From the NCBI RefSeq assembly GCF_000212815.1, contig NZ_GL890985.1, positions 1,400,339 through 1,464,338 of the forward strand: a stretch of DNA of 64,000 bases, read 5' to 3'. A program made the position numbers and the translations under genes. The notes under the pieces are model-generated. The model did no database searches. It was not told the DNA's origin and worked only from the letters and a program-made list of their open reading frames with translations. Every line of letters begins with the position of its first letter. The stretch's first letter is position 1. Positions 61,669-64,000 of the stretch are shown here, one piece after another. Source of the stretch: Streptococcus sanguinis SK49 (GTDB lineage: Bacteria > Bacillota > Bacilli > Lactobacillales > Streptococcaceae).

Positions 61669-63189
61669 TTATTTTTTTAAAAGTCCTTCCTTGACCAGAT
61701 AATCACGCGCAACAGCTTCCGATTTTTTGCCTTCAATGCCAACTTGATAATTCATCTGGCTCATCTGGCTTTCCGTAATTTTACCAGCCAGCTTATTGAG
61801 AACACCTTCCAACTCAGGGTGTTTTTCTAGCAATTCAGCCTTCAGGAGAGGCGCCCCTTGATAAGGAGGGAAAAGGTGCTTATCGTCTTCTAAAACTTGT
61901 AAATCATAACGCGCAAGTTCTGCGTCAGTCGAATAGGCATCCGTAATTTGAATATCACCCGACTGGATAGCTTGGTAGCGAAGGGCTGGTTCCATGGTTG
62001 ATACATTGAGATTCAGTCCATAGACAGACTGGAGTCCCTTGTTTCCATCTTCACGATCGTTAAACTCTAGGGTAAAACCCGCTTTGAGCTTATCCTGAAC
62101 TGTCTTAAGGTCAGAAATGGTTTTAAGATTGTATTCTTTGGCGATACTCTTGGGAACTGCAATTGCATAGGTATTCTGATAGGCCATGTGATTGAGTAAG
62201 ACTAGATTGTCCTGTTTTTTGATTCCATCACGTGCTGCTTCAAAAACTTCTTCAGCATCATTGCTAACCTTTGGAACAGACTGCAAGAGAGTTCCAGTAA
62301 TCGTACCGGTAAACTCAGGATAGATATCAACATCACCTTTTTTCAGAGCTTGATAAAGGAAGTCGGTCTTCCCAAAATTAGGTTTGACTGTCACAGTCAT
62401 ATCCGTATTTTCCTCGATGAGAAGTTTATACATATTCATGAGAATTTCTGGCTCTGGACCCAATTTCCCAGCAATAACCAGATGTTCCTTCTCCTGCTTG
62501 GGAATTAGACTGGGTGTGTAAGAAGCGCCTAATCCGAGGATTAAGACCGCAAAAGCTGTAAATACCGTTCGAAGCTTAGCCTTTTCCATCCATTTAAGAA
62601 GACTGTTGAAAAGAATAGCCAAAACTGCAGATGAAATAGCTCCAATCAAGATCAGGCTGGCATTGCGACGGTCAATTCCTAGAAGGATAAAAGAACCTAG
62701 TCCACCAGCTCCGACAAGGGCTGCCAGAGTTGCTGTTCCGATAATCATAACCGTTGCCGTCCGAATTCCAGAAACGATGACGGGCATAGCTAGAGGCAGT
62801 TCAAACTTTTTGAGTCGCTCCCACTTGGTCATCCCAAAGGCGATTCCGGCTTCTTCTAAACTAGGATCAATCCCATTCAAAGCCGTGACAGTATTTTCTA
62901 AAATCGGGAAAATAGCGTAAATCACCAGAGCAGTCAGTGCTGGTAGTGTACCAATCCCCATAAGGGGGATAAAGAGTCCCAGCAAGGCCATTGAAGGAAT
63001 GGTTTGAAAGATTCCTGCAATTTGCAGCACCCAATTGGCTGTCTTTTTGTGACTATGAAGATAGATAGCGAGCGGAATGGTCAGGAAGATGGCCACTAGT
63101 AAGGTCAGAAGAGACAGCTGGAGATGTTGCCCTAAGGCTGCCAACCATTCGCCAAAGCGCTCCTGAAAGGTAGAAAACAAATTAGCCAT
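61669..63189 (-). CDS. Glycine betaine/choline ABC transporter permease fused to binding protein
   Basis: An osmoprotectant or choline importer subunit of 506 residues. The start is the ATG at 63189 ([12 protein letters not shown]), with GGAGGT 7 nt upstream. The N-terminal part (about 1-215) is a five- to six-helix OpuBB/ProW-type permease with the coupling motif [23 protein letters not shown]. The C-terminal part (about 235-506) is an OpuBC-type substrate-binding domain ([33 protein letters not shown]-like region) displayed outside the membrane. This fusion is common in streptococci (ProWX, BusAB-like). The substrate could be betaine, carnitine or choline. Confidence 0.92.
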   Translation of the reverse strand: MANLFSTFQERFGEWLAALGQHLQLSLLTLLVAIFLTIPLAIYLHSHKKTANWVLQIAGIFQTIPSMALLGLFIPLMGIGTLPALTALVIYAIFPILENTVTALNGIDPSLEEAGIAFGMTKWERLKKFELPLAMPVIVSGIRTATVMIIGTATLAALVGAGGLGSFILLGIDRRNASLILIGAISSAVLAILFNSLLKWMEKAKLRTVFTAFAVLILGLGASYTPSLIPKQEKEHLVIAGKLGPEPEILMNMYKLLIEENTDMTVTVKPNFGKTDFLYQALKKGDVDIYPEFTGTITGTLLQSVPKVSNDAEEVFEAARDGIKKQDNLVLLNHMAYQNTYAIAVPKSIAKEYNLKTISDLKTVQDKLKAGFTLEFNDREDGNKGLQSVYGLNLNVSTMEPALRYQAIQSGDIQITDAYSTDAELARYDLQVLEDDKHLFPPYQGAPLLKAELLEKHPELEGVLNKLAGKITESQMSQMNYQVGIEGKKSEAVARDYLVKEGLLKK

Positions 63190-63910
63190 GTTGAACACCT
63201 CCAAATAAATCTGCTACGAAGCTGGTCGCAGGTGCAGATAAGATTTCCTCAGGTGTTGCCACTTGACGAATCTCCCCGTCCTGCAGAACAGCAATCCGAT
63301 TCCCCAACTTTAAAGCCTCATCCGTGTCATGGGTCACAAAGATTGTTGTCATCCCAAACTGGTCATGGATACTCTTGGTCAAGCTCTGCAATTGCTTACG
63401 AGAGATAGCATCAAGAGCTGAAAAAGGCTCGTCCATCAGCAGGATTTTGGGTTGGGCGATAATGGCACGGACAATGCCCACCCGCTGCTGCTCACCACCA
63501 GACAGCTCACTCGGCATACGCTGAGCATAGTCTTCTGCAGGCAAGCCCACTAGCTCCAACAATTCATCAGTCTTCTGCTGAATATCTGCCTTGCTCCATC
63601 CTTTCATTTCAGGAATGAGAGCAATATTTTCAGCCACCGTTAGATTTGGGAAGAGGGCAATAGCCTGTAAGACATAGCCTGTAGAAAGGCGTAGCTCACG
63701 CTCATCATAGTCCTTGATCCTCTTATCATCCATATAGATGTTTCCATCTGTTGGCTCTAAAAGACGGTTAATCATCTTGAGCATGGTCGTCTTACCGGAC
63801 CCAGAAGGACCCACTAAAACCATGAACTCACCATCCTCAATCTGTAAGTTGACATCTCTCAAGACATCCTTTTCTGTATAGCCTAGCGCTACATTTTTAT
63901 ATTCAATCAT
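63182..63910 (-). CDS. Glycine betaine/choline ABC transporter ATPase
   Basis: A 242-residue ATPase of the OpuCA/ProV group with Walker [10 protein letters not shown] at 34-42, signature [14 protein letters not shown], Walker [13 protein letters not shown] and [16 protein letters not shown]. It ends right after the ATPase core and lacks the C-terminal CBS domains that sense ionic strength in OpuA/OpuCA, so osmotic gating through CBS is not expected. Its 3' end overlaps the permease-binding-protein gene by 8 nt. Confidence 0.93.
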   Translation of the reverse strand: MIEYKNVALGYTEKDVLRDVNLQIEDGEFMVLVGPSGSGKTTMLKMINRLLEPTDGNIYMDDKRIKDYDERELRLSTGYVLQAIALFPNLTVAENIALIPEMKGWSKADIQQKTDELLELVGLPAEDYAQRMPSELSGGEQQRVGIVRAIIAQPKILLMDEPFSALDAISRKQLQSLTKSIHDQFGMTTIFVTHDTDEALKLGNRIAVLQDGEIRQVATPEEILSAPATSFVADLFGGVQHG

Positions 63911-63924
63911 TCTTTGTCCTCAAT

Positions 63925-64000
63925 TTAAAACTTCCCTCGATTCGTCAAGTCTTCTACCTTAGGCATGACTTCTTTATTGTCCCAATGTTCCACAATCAAG
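63925..64000 (-). CDS. 3' end of an NTF2/SnoaL-like gene (partial)
   Basis: An open minus-strand frame enters from the right edge and ends at TAA 63927-63925. Its last 24 residues include LIVEHWDNKEVMPK and end NRGKF. The IVEHWD motif is typical of the C terminus of SnoaL/NTF2-like small proteins. It lies 14 bases upstream of the ATPase ATG and may belong to the same transcript. The start lies outside the window. Confidence 0.6.
   Translation of the reverse strand, partial: LIVEHWDNKEVMPKVEDLTNRGKF

Overview
The window reads as chromosomal DNA of an oral streptococcus of the sanguinis/gordonii/cristatus type. This is inferred from gene content, not from a database search: a murB-potABCD cluster, the gluconeogenic pair pyruvate phosphate dikinase plus class III fructose bisphosphatase (unusual among streptococci but reported for S. 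sanguinis), a giant M26 zinc metalloprotease with an N-terminal sorting motif, an LPXTG adhesin with SHIRT domains, and typical streptococcal signals (extended -10 promoters, AGGAGG ribosome sites, U-tailed hairpin terminators). I saw no rRNA, tRNA, prophage, transposase or CRISPR.

Layout. 1-7.2 kb (minus): rplU-prp-rpmA behind a long leader, thiI with a cysteine desulfurase, then fbp, the PPDK regulatory kinase/phosphatase and a CcpN-type repressor. 7.4-10.1 kb (plus): ppdK, with CcpN-like sites in its promoter. 10.3-15.6 kb: a Ser/Thr-rich membrane protein, then murB-potABCD. 15.7-15.9 kb: an isolated 37-codon gene with its own promoter and terminator. 16-19.2 kb: hom-thrB and a polysaccharide deacetylase. 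19.3-27 kb: a nucleoside salvage operon (methyltransferase, pdp, deoC, cdd, rnsBACD). 27-31.4 kb: coaA, rpsT, a small P-loop kinase, a TetR regulator divergent from a DegV protein, and an HTH-S24 repressor. 31.5-33.8 kb: an ABC exporter whose permease is cut by an in-frame TAG. 34-36.7 kb: cytoplasmic alpha-amylase and an M42 peptidase lacking a metal-binding His. 36.9-47.3 kb: two large surface proteins, a pilin-like/SHIRT adhesin and a 2546-residue M26 protease full of repeats. 47.5-52.6 kb: galK-galT-galE divergent from a LacI-family regulator; galK carries an in-frame TGA. 52.6-58.5 kb: birA, a small membrane protein, dnaX, a GAF/fRMsr enzyme, an alpha/beta hydrolase, peptidase E, a methyltransferase remnant and a GrpB protein. 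58.7-64 kb: a secreted nuclease, the satD/DUF3307 pair, a TfoX-like protein, an osmoprotectant ABC transporter and the 3' end of an NTF2-like gene.

How the genes work together. The fbp-ppsR-ccpN-ppdK block is a compact gluconeogenic unit with its own transcriptional and post-translational control. The nucleoside operon imports nucleosides and degrades pyrimidine deoxynucleosides to sugar phosphate. The surface-protein block is host-facing.

Most unusual points. SatD looks like a class III nucleotidyl-cyclase-type palm domain fused to an HTH, coupled to a membrane protein with intramembrane His/Asp motifs and driven by a promoter overlapped by a palindrome. There is a free-standing 37-codon gene, two nonsense mutations (galK and an ABC permease), an M42 peptidase with His replaced by Leu, and higher-order G5 repeats in the protease.
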